Assembly: GCA_964036295.1 (NCBI GenBank)
Contig: OZ038471.1
Coordinates: forward strand, 3,465,001 to 3,529,000
From: Plumapathes pennacea
Taxonomy: Eukaryota; Cnidaria; Anthozoa; Antipatharia; Myriopathidae
Direction of reading: 5' to 3'
DNA: 64,000 bases
The notes under the pieces were generated by a model that was not told where the DNA came from, made no database searches, and was given only the letters and a program-made list of their open reading frames with translations. Positions within the stretch are counted from its first letter, which is position 1. Each line of letters starts with the position of its first letter. Below are positions 33,501 through 45,500 of the stretch, in pieces. The position numbers and the translations under genes are program-made.

Positions 33501-36500
33501 GTCTCCCTTGATAAAGCTGATGAGAAAGACGTCAAAATGTTTAGACTAACGAAGGCTAAGTATCATTTTGCATTGGGGAAAGTCTACCAAGGATTGCAGG
33601 AGCCAATGCAATCCCTTGAAGAATTGCGGAAATCCCTTAAAGAAATGTTTGACCAGCATTTGGGAGACCACACAGATACGGCAAGATGTCTGAATGCAAT
33701 TGGGAACTGCTATCAAAGTCTTGCAGAGCCGCACAGAGCCATTGAGTACTTCAGGCGTGCATACGATATGAGAGAAAGGTTGTCTGGTGAAGAGCATTTG
33801 GACCTGCCAGTGTACAAGAGTCAAATTGGTGCTGTGTACGATCGCCAGGGGGATTATGATCAAGCCATTCAGCATTACCGGAGTGCAATTGACCTTGAAG
33901 ATAAATTGAAGATTTCTGGTTATGAAAGCACAGCCATGTACTATCGTAACATCGTCAACGCATATTTGTTCAAGAACGAGTATGCTAAAGCCTTGGAACC
34001 AGCCACGAAAGCGTACGAAATTCGGAATGAGATCCTTGGGAAGCATCCAGAGACTACGAGAAGTCTGTTTCAGCTGGGATTGGTTTGGAACTTACAAAAC
34101 AAAGAGGATAAGGCACTACAGCACTACAAAGAAGCCTGGGAAATGGAGAAGTCTCTAGAGAAAGGCCATCACAGTGCAGTAAGGGACAGAATTGTTGGAG
34201 ATCTCCGGGATTTGTATGACAAACTTCGTCGCAAAAAGGAAAAGAAATTGTTTGAAGAAGACGCACTCGAGTTTTATTGTAGAATCTGGAAAGAGGAGAA
34301 GTCGTTTGAACAGTTTCAATTTTCGACTCCAAACCGGACGGTCATAAACATGATTATTGAGTTGCTCAAGAGCCTGGGCGGCCGCAAGGCAGAGATGAAG
34401 AGCTATCAGGAAGAGGCTCTTGGCCTGTATGAGAAGACATGGGAGGAGAGAGACACACTACCGGAGCTCAAGTGGGATAAGACGAGCCCAGTAGAGAACA
34501 GTGTGATCAGAGCGAGAGGTGAGATCCTGGAGAAGATTAAGGAACTAGCTGAAGGTCTCCTTGATAAAAGCAAAGCCAAACAATATGAAGTGGAGAAACT
34601 GAACTTCTACAGGGAAGTGTATTTTGCTGAAGGGTCAGTGGATATCGATGAGTACAAGCGGCCAAAATTGTTTGAAACTATTGTTGGCAAACTCAGCAAA
34701 TTACGCCAGAAAGAATTTGCCGAAGAGGCTCTGAGCTTCCATTACAGACAATGGGTCAAGCTTAGAAATCAAAAGGAAGAGAATTATGGTCCTTCTATAG
34801 ACGACGCCATTAGTACTCTTTTGAATATCTGCAACACGTTTGGCTCAAAGCAGAAACTGTCAGAATATCAAAGAGAAGCACTGGCCTTTTACAAGGAACT
34901 GTGGACTGAAAAAGCGAGTGAGATGGACGAGTCTCGCAGGGAGAAAGTTGTACAGACCATCGTGGAGTTGGCTTCAATTTTGAAGGACAAAGCAACGAAA
35001 AAAGAGTACAACAAGATCAAGCAGGTAAAGACTGTTGTGTTACTTATTTACGTAACAACCTTTATGTTAATCTACGTTTACCGTTAGTACGTACATTTAC
35101 GTCCTATATGATGGTTAATCCCTTGAGATTTAAGATACCTATGGTGAAGTCATTTACAACAGTTCAACTATCATGGCCGCTGTGACGTCACTCAAAACGA
35201 AGAAAAAACGTAGCCGTGCAAATTACGGTAACACGCGGTACATCAATCGGCCAATTGACTTTCTGTTAAAGTGGAGCACTGTGGAGCAAAGAAGAAAATG
35301 AGTACTTTTTGTCGTTCTGTTCGCAGATGTTACAAAAGGGAGAATATGTTGCTGCAGAGAAAGAGGAACCATCGAGAGAAGCTGAAGGTAATATCAGAAG
35401 GACTATTTCTTATTTCCCGTTATATTAATTAAAAGAAACAAAGGTGTCTTGGAGTTTAATTAAACAATACCCGTTCTGAACTACACTTACAGTAGCTTTT
35501 AATGACAGAACTAGATTTTTAGTACATTTCAGAATGTTTTACCGTTATGATGTATATGCACAATAGCTGATAGCGTGCTTATTTTCAGTACCAGAGGCGT
35601 CAGCAGGGGCAGAGACAAACGTGGAAGGGGAACTTGAAATTAGAGAACAGATGCAAGAAGAAGGAGAACAAGCACTTGAAGAGGTGGTACAACCAGCAGT
35701 AGAACAAGAGATTCAAGAGGTGGTACAACCAGCAGTAGAACAAGAGATTCAAGAGGTGGTACAACCAGCAGTAGCACAAGAGCTTCCAGAGGTGGTACAA
35801 CCAGCTGGAGAACAGGAGGTTGAAAAGGTGGTACAACCAGCCGGAGAACAACAGATTCAAACAGGAGAGGAACAAGAGCTTGAGGAGATGGTTCATCCAG
35901 AAGGAGGACAGGAGCTTGAATCGGTGGAGGAAGATGACGAGGAAAACTTCGAGGGTCCAAGCGATGATGAAGATAATTATGAAGAGAAAACGTAAGGCAA
36001 CAATTCCTTCCGTGCTTGTTGTAGTTATATTAGTCACCGGAGTCACGCATTAAGATATTTCTGACTCACTCGATTACAAATTAGTGATACAACTTACAAA
36101 GCAGACGGTTGTTCTTCCCGTAAAACTCAGCATACATTCTCCTGACGTCACTTTTGCAGAGTCTCGCCCCAAGGTTCAGATTGTGTCTTCAAAAAAGCTG
36201 CCGTGCGTGTCACATTTCTTCCAAATGCTGTCACTGAAGTCAAGTCTGTAAAATGCACTGTGCTGAATCCTGATGACTGTAGACCTCCAACAGCCGAGAC
36301 TGAAGTTCTGGTGAGCAATGTCGTTGAACTGTCGCCTCTCGATCTGACGTTTTTCGAGGATGTGACCTTGGCCTTGTCATACAGTGCCACCAAGCTGCGT
36401 GATTATGAAGTTGTTGTCAAAGAGTTGAATAACAAAGAAAGCAACACGTGGGAAGAACTCCACACAGTGGACACAAAAGAAGACACTGGTAAATAATGAT

Positions 36501-39500
36501 GTTTGTATTGTGTTGTCCTTTCACTTGGTCATGTTTATCCGTCCAAATTAAACTCACATAGCAGCACAAGCTATCATTGTAGAATGTGCGTTATGGATAG
36601 CTTGCATATGAGTGGTTAACCCTTTCACTCCCGACAGTGATCAGCTTCGATTTTCTCTTTCAGTTTCTCACCAGAAAAAAAAAATACAGAAGGGAGAACT
36701 TGGGTTTTGATAGTTTGCTGAGATGAAAGCTGACTAAGCTATCAATTCTCACTGCATCACTCATACATTTTTTAACGGTTGGGAGAATCTGCATTTTGAG
36801 CTTGGGAGTGAAAGGGTTAAATCTTTGAGTTTGATTTTACAGTTGACTGGAGTTGAAAAGTTCTTGAAATGTTGAATTTTTTCGTGCCTTTGCCATTTGA
36901 TCTTTTCTTGGGTCTTGGCGTCACATCTGGAATATATGCTGAATGTAGTGACCACTCCAAGTGTTTTACGGTTCATGTTTTAGAAATCTTCCATCTCCTG
37001 AACTGTCGAAAGAAACCTGAAGGTGTGACCACTCAAGTGAAAGCCATTGTGTACATTTTTATAGCAGTGTTCAAGATACTGTTGGGCGAAGTTCTGCTTT
37101 CGGTCCTCAACTTTCAAAATATAAAACAAAGAAGCATACAATAACTGTGCGCGCAGACTTCTGACATTTCCAATGCCTTATAAAAGTCAGTTTGTTAGCT
37201 GCTGGTGTTAGTTTTGTCCCCATAATATTTTGTTTACTGCACATTCAGGTGGTGCACAATTACCGGCCGTCAAGGTCACAATACGTCACGCAGGGACCTT
37301 TGCAGCGATCTGTCGACTCGCTTCGTGCAGTTTTGACGTGTCGGCTGAAGCTGTGATCTTTCCTCACCCCAAGTTTCCCAGCCTGAAGATTGAGATCCCA
37401 GCCGGTGCTATTCCTTCAGAAAAGCGCTTTAAAGTTCACATGAAGGTCAGCCTTGTGCTTATTTCTACGTTTCTCTTTGTATTATTGCATTTTGCAAGAT
37501 CCTAATCTCACCCGGAAGATTGCAATCGAGTTTATTCCACCCCAGGGCTGATCTATCTTTCTGAAGTTTCTCTTCTTGTGACGTCATACGGTTGCACGTC
37601 ACAACCTTTTGACGTCACGAGATTCAAGATGGCGGCGCGCGGGAAATTCAAAGAAGTTTTGTAACCAAGAAAATTGGTCCATAAATGGCATATGATGTAC
37701 AATTTAAGGACCTATTATAACCTCAGGACTTAGAAAAAAGTTCATAGAAGGGTTATACTTCATCAGGTACAAGAGATCTTAGCCGAGGACGTGAATACCT
37801 CTGAAGGCCATGCTTGTCCTGCCATCCATCTTGATGCCTCCGAGAACGTGACTTTCCTAAAGCCAGTCGAACTGTCGATTCCTGTGACTTTGGGAGACAA
37901 TCAAACCCTTCGGATTCCCACCTGTCGAATTAGAATTCTATTTTGTGGATCAGGAGGGGCTCTTAAGGACTGGAAAGACATAACAGACACTTTGAACGAG
38001 AAACCCACTTTGGAGGATAACGTGATTCATTTCAAAGTAAATTACTTTTCGGGGTAAGTTTTTGCGGTATTTTAAGTTATAATAGCTCTCTCTCTCTCTA
38101 TCGACTCCGTCAGTCTCTCGGGCTATTAGTCACACCTACGATGAATGTACGAGGCACGAAAGGCCTCTGATGGAAACAGTAGAAAATGTACTTTACTCGT
38201 TGCGAACTCACACTTGTTAAACCGTTTTTGGATTTTATTCACGTGACATGATTCAACCAATGCCGTACGTTTGATTGGATTCACATGACACGATTCGAAC
38301 ATTCCTGTCTAAGAATCAGGTGTCGTATTCATTAAACGTACGCACACTATCACGAGTAAGTCCATATTAACCTAAGGAAAAGTTCGTAAAATGCGTTTTT
38401 ATCTTTACGCAAGCTCTTGACTGCTACTGATTTTTCACGTTCGTATGAACATTACAGGGCTTGTTGCAGCAATATATTGTACGCAAGCCATACGAACATC
38501 AGTTATAAACTCTCTGCCGACCTTTGTAGCAACTTTTATTTGTACGAATATTCTTGGAAAAGTATTGTGAATACGGCCCCTGATTCGATGTACATACTTT
38601 ATTTTTTTGCGGAGAGAATTTTGATACTGTACTCCTGAAAATGTGTAATCTGCTCCAATTCTTTCTAACAAGACTTGCTCATCAACTTGAACAAACGTTT
38701 CCTTCCTCCAGGTTCGGGGTAATGTTGGATTGGAGTAGCAAAACCATTGGTGTTCTGGAATATGCGGCGTCCTTGTTCAAGCCAGCGCCTTTACCGGTTC
38801 TGTTCCGTGCGTGTGAGCGAACAAGCAATCAGCGACTTGGCTCCACGTCGCAGCTGATTCTCATCTGTCTACCTGCCCACAAGCGCGACGAAAAAGAACA
38901 GTACAAGACTCTTAGTCAGGCTGACTCTGAAAAAGACTTAAGACCTCGAGATAGGTCTTACGTGCAACTTGATAAAAAGGGAGGCTTAAAAGCTGCTCAA
39001 GACATGGAAGACTTCTGCCTTGTGTAAGAGTTTATCTGAGAGGGTTCGGGTTTGGTCAGTGTGCTACTGTTAATAGGCCATTTTCTCCAGGTTTTATGTT
39101 TTCTGTTAGAAGCAGTTTCAGCAACGTTTTGAGGGGAGATTGGATTAAGAAACACATTGGTAAATGCTGTATGGGAGAAGGGATGATACACCAGCTTATT
39201 TTCAACATTATTTGAATTCAATACAGCGAGGAAGTGAGTTATATTTTGGCTATCAGTAACACACTGGCCTTTTGTGTTCTTAATTTTGTTCTTCTGTTAT
39301 ATATGTCAGCTTCAAAGAAACGAATCCTTTTGAGAAACCTCTCGACGTTCGAGTCGTTCAGTGCAGAAAGACTCGACTTTTCTTCTTTGGCGATCCAGCT
39401 AGAAAAGAAAAGCTCTGCAACTTTTCGGTTGAACTCACGCCTCCAGAATTATCGACGAACAAGGTAGGTGGACCTTGGGGAGAGGGACACATTTTTGTTC

Positions 39501-42500
39501 ATATAAACACAGGGACAACTCGTGTTACGCAAACTTATCTCGTCAAAACCATAATCGGAGATAATCGAAAATATTAGAGTACAGACATTAGTACATTAGT
39601 GAACAGTCATCCCTCGGTCCGCGGAGAATGCTGAATGCCCTGGTCTCCGAACCTTAAGGGACAAATCTGACCCGGTTCACACAGGACAACTTTTTTCATA
39701 TAAACGTATAGCTCGGGGATAGGGCGGCTCTGGAACAACGTTTGTTCTGTATAAACGTGGCCTTAACGTGACTTTCTATTGCTTGTTTCCTTTTCTCCTT
39801 TAGGCCCCGGTTGAATTTTTTGGAGTTCCGATCATTGGCAGGCTGTCTGCTGAATCACCCCACGAAATTGTGAACGCTTGTAAACTGACTCTGGAGGAGG
39901 AGCTTGTCAAAGAGGCCTCGGGATGCCTTTTAGATGAAGTACGTTTTGATGCAGAGAAATTTTACAAATTGTTGGCGAGTTGTGAAGAAGCCATACAGGA
40001 CGCTTGTTTGGTCGCTATTCTGAAAGAATTGGAATCCATGAAAGGAGCCTTGGGAGTGAAACATATCAAGGAGGCTCTCCAAAAAGGTAACACGGTATTG
40101 TCTGTGTAACGGCATCGATAAATCATTTTTGACGAAAAAGAAACAATCTGTCAATTGATAATGTATCTAAATGCATTTTAGATAAAGTTATGCATGATTT
40201 TACCAAATATTTATAGTTCTCACAGGAAAGTAAAGGCTGCGAGATATGTCTTTGTTCTGGATATTTTAAAAGTGATATCTATATAATAATCAGAACATTA
40301 CATGGCCGCTTTGAGATAAGAATTTTGTCTTCTCGTGTTCATATATCTCACTCACTTGCCTCGCTCACTCCAATCACTTAGGACGCAACAATGTCCAAAG
40401 GACGGTCGATCAAGTTGTCATGACACTTGTTTCTAATAAAGAGGATGCCGTCAAACACTGGAAACTTCTAGCGAGGGAACTGCAAATCTCGGATACTGTT
40501 ATCAGTAACATCGCTGCTGATTATGAGGAAGACAGAGAGTGTTGTTACCAATCTCTGCTAAAGTGGACGCAAGAAAAAGCTTCAGACGCAACAGTCAGGA
40601 AACTGTTAAGAGCTCTAACTCAAGTAGGACTTGGACCAGTCGCTCTCGAGATTTGTGACAGATTTCCAGTGTGGGAACTGCAGATGTCAGATAAGGGAGA
40701 ATATGTTGCTGCAGAGAAAGAGGAACCCTCGAGAGAAGCTGAAGGTAATATCAGAAGGACTACTCTTCTTTCCTCATAACAATTAAACAAAAAAATGTGT
40801 TTTGAAGTCTAACAAAACGATACCAGTTCTAAATTGCACTTAATTTTTAATACAATTCAGAATGTTTCACCATTGTGATTGATATGCACAATAGCTGATA
40901 GCGTGCTCCTTTTCAGTTCCAGGGGCGTCAGGAGAGGCAGGGACAGTCGTAGAGGGGGAAGCTGAAATTGGAGAAGAGGTCCAAGAAGGAGAAAGAGATG
41001 TTGAAGAGGTGGTACAACCAGGTGGAGCACAAGGGTTTGAAGAGGTGGTACAACCAGCCGAAGAACAAGAGATTCAAGAGGTGGTACAACCAGCAGTAGC
41101 ACAAGAGGTTGAAGAGGTGGTACAACCAGAAGTAGCACAAGATCTTCCAGAGGTGGTACAACCAGCTGGAGAACAGGAGGTTGAAAAGGTGGTACAACCA
41201 GCCGGAGAACAACAGATTCAAACAGGAGAGGAACAAGAGCTTGAGGAGATGGTTCATCCAGAAGGAGGACAGGAGCTTGAATCGGTGGAGGAAGATGACG
41301 AGGAAAACTTCGAGGGTCCAAGCGATGATGAAGATAATTATGAAGAGAAAACGTAAGGCAACAATTCCTTCCGTGCTTGTTGTAAATGTATTAGTCACCG
41401 GAGTCACGCATTAAGATATTTCTGACTCACTCGATTACAAATTAGTGATACAACTTACAAAGCAGACGGTTGTTCTTCCCGTAAAACTCAGCATACATTC
41501 TCCTGACTTCACTTTTGCAGAGTCTCGCCCCAAGGTTCAGATTGTGTCTTCAAAAAAGCTGCCGTGCGTGTCATATTTCTTCCAAATGCTGTCACTGAAG
41601 TCAAGTCTGTAAAATGCACTGTGCTGAATCCTGATGACTGTAGACCTCCAACAGCCGAGACTGAAGTGCTGGTGAGCAATGTCGTTGAACTGTCGCCTCT
41701 CGATCTGACCTTCTTCGAGGATGTGACCTTGGCCTTGTCATACAGTGCCACGAAGCTGCGTGATTATGAAGTTGTTGTCAAAGAGTTGAAGGAGAAAGAG
41801 AGCAACACGTGGGAAGAACTCCACACAGTGGACACAAAAGAAGACACTGGTAAATAATGATGTTTGTATTGTGTTATCCTTTCACTTGGTCATGTTTATC
41901 CGTCCAAATTAAACTCACATAGCAGCACAAGCTATCGTTTTAGAATGTGCGTTATGGATAGCTTGCATATGAGTGGTTAACCCTTTCACTCCCGACAGTG
42001 ATCAGCTTCGATTTTCTCTTTCAGTTTTTCACCAGAAACATATGATACAGTAGGAAGAACTTGGCTTTTGATAGTTTGCTGAGATGAAAGCTGATTAAGC
42101 TATCAATTCTCACTGCATCACTCATACATTTTTTAACGGTTGGGAGAATCTGCATTTTGAGCTTGGGAGTGAAAGGGTTAAATCTTTGAGTTTGATTTTA
42201 CAGTTGACTGGAGTTGAAAAGTTCTTGAAATGTTGAATTTTTTTGTGCCTTTGCCATTTGATCTTTTCTTGGGTCTTGGCGTCACATCTGGAATATATGC
42301 TGAATGTAGTGACCACTCCAAGTGTTTTACGGTTCATGTTTTAGAAATCTTCCATCTCCTGAACTGTCGAAAGAAACCTGAAGGTGTGACCACTCAAGTG
42401 AAAGCCATTGTGTACATTTTTATAGCAGTGTTCAAGATATTGTTGGGCGAAGTTCTGCTTTCGGTCCTCAACTTTCACAATATAAAACAGAGAAGCATAC

Positions 42501-45500
42501 AGTAACTGTGCGCGCAGACTTTTGACATTCCCAATGCCTTGTACAAGTCAGTTTGTTAGCTGCTGGTGTTAGTTTTGTCCCCTTAATATTTTGTTTACTG
42601 CACATTCAGGTGGTGCACAATTACCGGCCGTCAAGGTCACAATACGTCACGCAGGGACCTTTGCAGCGATCTGTCGACTCGCTTCGTGCAGTTTTGACGT
42701 GTCGGCTGAAGCTGTGATCTTTCCTCACCCCAAGTTTCCCAGCCTGAAGATTGAGATCCCAGCCGGTGCTATTCCCTCAGGAAAGCGCTTTAAAGTTCAC
42801 ATGAAGGTCAGTCTTGTGCTTATTTCTACGTTTCTCTTTGTATTATATTGCATTTTGCAAGATCCTTAGCTCACCCGGAAAATTACAATCTAGTTTATTC
42901 CACTCCCAGGGCTGATCTGTCTGAAGTTTCTCTTATTTGTGACGTCATGCGGTTGCCCACGTTTCAACCTTTGACGTCACGAGATTCAAGATGGCGGCAC
43001 GCGGGAAATTTCAAGAAGTTCTGTGGGGTGAAAGTTGGTCCATAAATAGCATACGGTGTACAATTTAAGGATATAATCTCAGGACTTAGAACAATTTTAA
43101 TAGAAGGGTTATACTTCAACAGGTGCAAGAGATCTCAGCCGACGACGTGAACACCTCTGAAGGCCATGCTTGTCCTGCCATCCAGCTTGATGCCTCCGAG
43201 AACGTAACGTTCCTGAAGCCAGTCGAGCTGTCGATTCCTGTGACTTTGGGAGACAATCATACCCTTCGGATCCCCCCCTGTCGAATTAGAATTCTATTTT
43301 GTGGATCAGGAGGGGCTCTTGAGGACTGGAAAGACATAACGGACACTTTGGACGAGAAACCCACTTTGGAGGATAACGTGATTCATTTCAAAGTAAATTA
43401 CTTTTCGGGGTGAGTATTTGCGGTATTTTAACTTATAATAGCTCTCTCTCTCTCTATCGATTCCGTCGGTCTCTCGGACTATTAGTCACACCTACGACGA
43501 ATGTACGAGGTACGAAAGGCCTCTGATGGAAACAGTAGAAAATGTACTTTACTCGTTGCGAACTCACACTTGTTAAACCGTTTTTGGATTTTATTCACGT
43601 GACATGATTCAGCCAATGCCGTACGTTTGATTGGATTCACATGACACGATTCGAACATTCCTGTCTAAGAATCAGGTGTCGTATTCATTAAACGTACGCA
43701 CACTATCACGAGTAAGTCCATATTAACCTAAGGAAAAGTTATTAAAATGCGTTTTTATCTTTACGCAAGCTCTTGACTGCTACTGATTTTTCACGTTCGT
43801 ATGAACAGTCCAGGGCTTGTTGCAGCAATATATTGTACGCAAGCCATACGAACATCAGTTATAAACTCTCTGCCGACCTTTGTAACAACTTTTATTTGTA
43901 CGAATATTCTTGGAAAAGTATTGTGAATACGGCCCCTGATTCGATGTACACACTTTATTTTTTTGTGGAGAGAATTTTGATATTGTACTCCTTAAAATGT
44001 GTAATCTGCTCCAATTCTTTCTAACAAGACTTGCTCATCAACTTGAACAATGGTTTCCTTCCTCCAGGTTCGGGGTAATGTTGGATTGGGGTAGCAAAAC
44101 CATTGGTGTTCTGGAATATGCGGCGTCCTTGTTCAAGCCAGCGCCTTTGCCGGTTCTGTTCCGTGCGTGTGAGCGAACAAGCAATCAGCGACTTGGCTCC
44201 ACGTCGCAGCTGATTCTCATCTGTCTACCTGCCCACAAGCGCGACGAAAAAGAACAGTACAAGACTCTTAGTCAGGCTGACTCTGAAAAAGACTTAAGAC
44301 CTCGAGATAGGTCTTACGTGCAACTTGATAAAAAGGGAGGCTTAAAAGCTGCTCAAGACATGGAAGACTTCTGCCTTGTGTAAGAGTTTATCTGAGAGGG
44401 TTCGGGTTTGGTCAGTGCGCTACTGTTAATAGGCCATTTTCTCCAGGTTTTATGTTTTCTGTTAGAAGCAGTTCCAGCAACGTTTTGAGGGGAGATTGGA
44501 TTAAGAAACACATTGGTAAATGCTGTATGGGAGAAGGGATGATACACCAACTTATTTTCAACATTATTTGAATTCAATACAGCGAGGAAGTGAGTTATAT
44601 TTTGGCTATCAGTAACACACTGGCCTTTTGTGTTCTTAATTTTGTTCTTCTGTTATATATTTCAGCTTCAAAGAAACGAATCCTTTTGAGAAACCTCTCG
44701 ACGTTCGTGTCGTTCAGTGCAGAAAGACTCGACTTTTCTTCTTTGGCGATCCAGCTAGAAAAGAAAAGCTCTGCGACTTTTCGGTTGAACTTACGCCTCC
44801 AGAATTATCGACGAACAAGGTAGGTGGACCTTGGGGCGAGGGACACCTTTTTGTTCATATAAACACAGGGACAACTCGTGTTACGCAAACTTATCTCGTC
44901 AAAACCATAATCGCAGATAATCGAAAATATTAGAGTACAGACATTAGTACATTAGTGAACAGTCATCCCTCGGTCCGCGGAGAATGCTGAATGCCCTGGT
45001 CTCCGAACCTTAAGGGACAAATCTGACCCGGTTCACACAGGACAACTTTTTTCATATAAACGTATAGCTCGGGGATAGGGCGGCTCTGGAACAACGTTTG
45101 TTCTGTATAAACGTGGCCTTAACGTGACTTTCTATTGCCTGTTTCCTTTTCTCCTTTAGGCCCCGGTTGAATTTTTTGGAGTTCCGATCATTGGCAGGCT
45201 GTCTGCTGAATCACCCCACGAAATTGTGAACGCTTGTAAACTGACTCTGGAGGAGGAGCTTGTCAAAGAGGCCTCGGGATGCCTTTTGGATGAAGTACGT
45301 TTTGATGCAGAGAAATTTTACAAATTGTTGGCGAGTTGTGAAGAAGCCATACAGGACGCTTGTTTGGTCGCTATTCTGAAAGAATTGGAATCCATGAAAG
45401 GAGCCTTGGGAGTGAAACATATCAAGGAGGCTCTCCAAAAAGGTAACACGGTATTGTCTGTGTAACGGCATCGATAAATCATTTTTGACGGAAAAGAAAC

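Larger units (their letters stand above)
35589..40744 (+). repeat. NLR gene 1, module unit 1 (acidic linker, ZU5-ZU5-UPA, Death)
   Basis: Exons: 35589-35991 acidic linker with five VVQP repeats; 36160-36488 first ZU5 part (VELSPLDLTF, YEVVVKEL); 37249-37445 start of the second ZU5-like domain (FDVSAEAVIFPHPKFPSLKIE begins it); 37767-38053; 38712-39023; 39310-39463 UPA (FFFGDPARKEKLCNF); 39804-40086 a helical segment I do not recognise; 40382-40744 Death domain (HWKLLARELQISDTVI ... LLKWTQEKA) ending in KGEYVAAEKEEPSREAEG. The linker ends at AAAAC|GTAAGG: reading on would give a stop, but the donor is strong and splicing restores a phase that fits the next exon. Confidence 0.8.

Noticed and set aside
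33546-34046. Minus-strand frame of 166 codons opposite the TPR exon (and 62333-62737 in gene 2)
   Set aside because: It is the antisense shadow of the TPR coding sequence.
35992-35995. TAA directly after the acidic linker (GAG AAA ACG TAA) as a true stop, making each module a separate gene
   Set aside because: GTAAGG is a strong donor, the split codon fits the phase of the next exon in all four units, and the following exon has no start context.
35600-36046. Long minus-strand frames opposite the acidic linker exons (also near 40857-41407, 46213-46691, 51497-51975)
   Set aside because: They are shadows of the low-complexity GAG/CAA-rich repeat on the plus strand; the plus frame has splice sites, phase and repeat logic.
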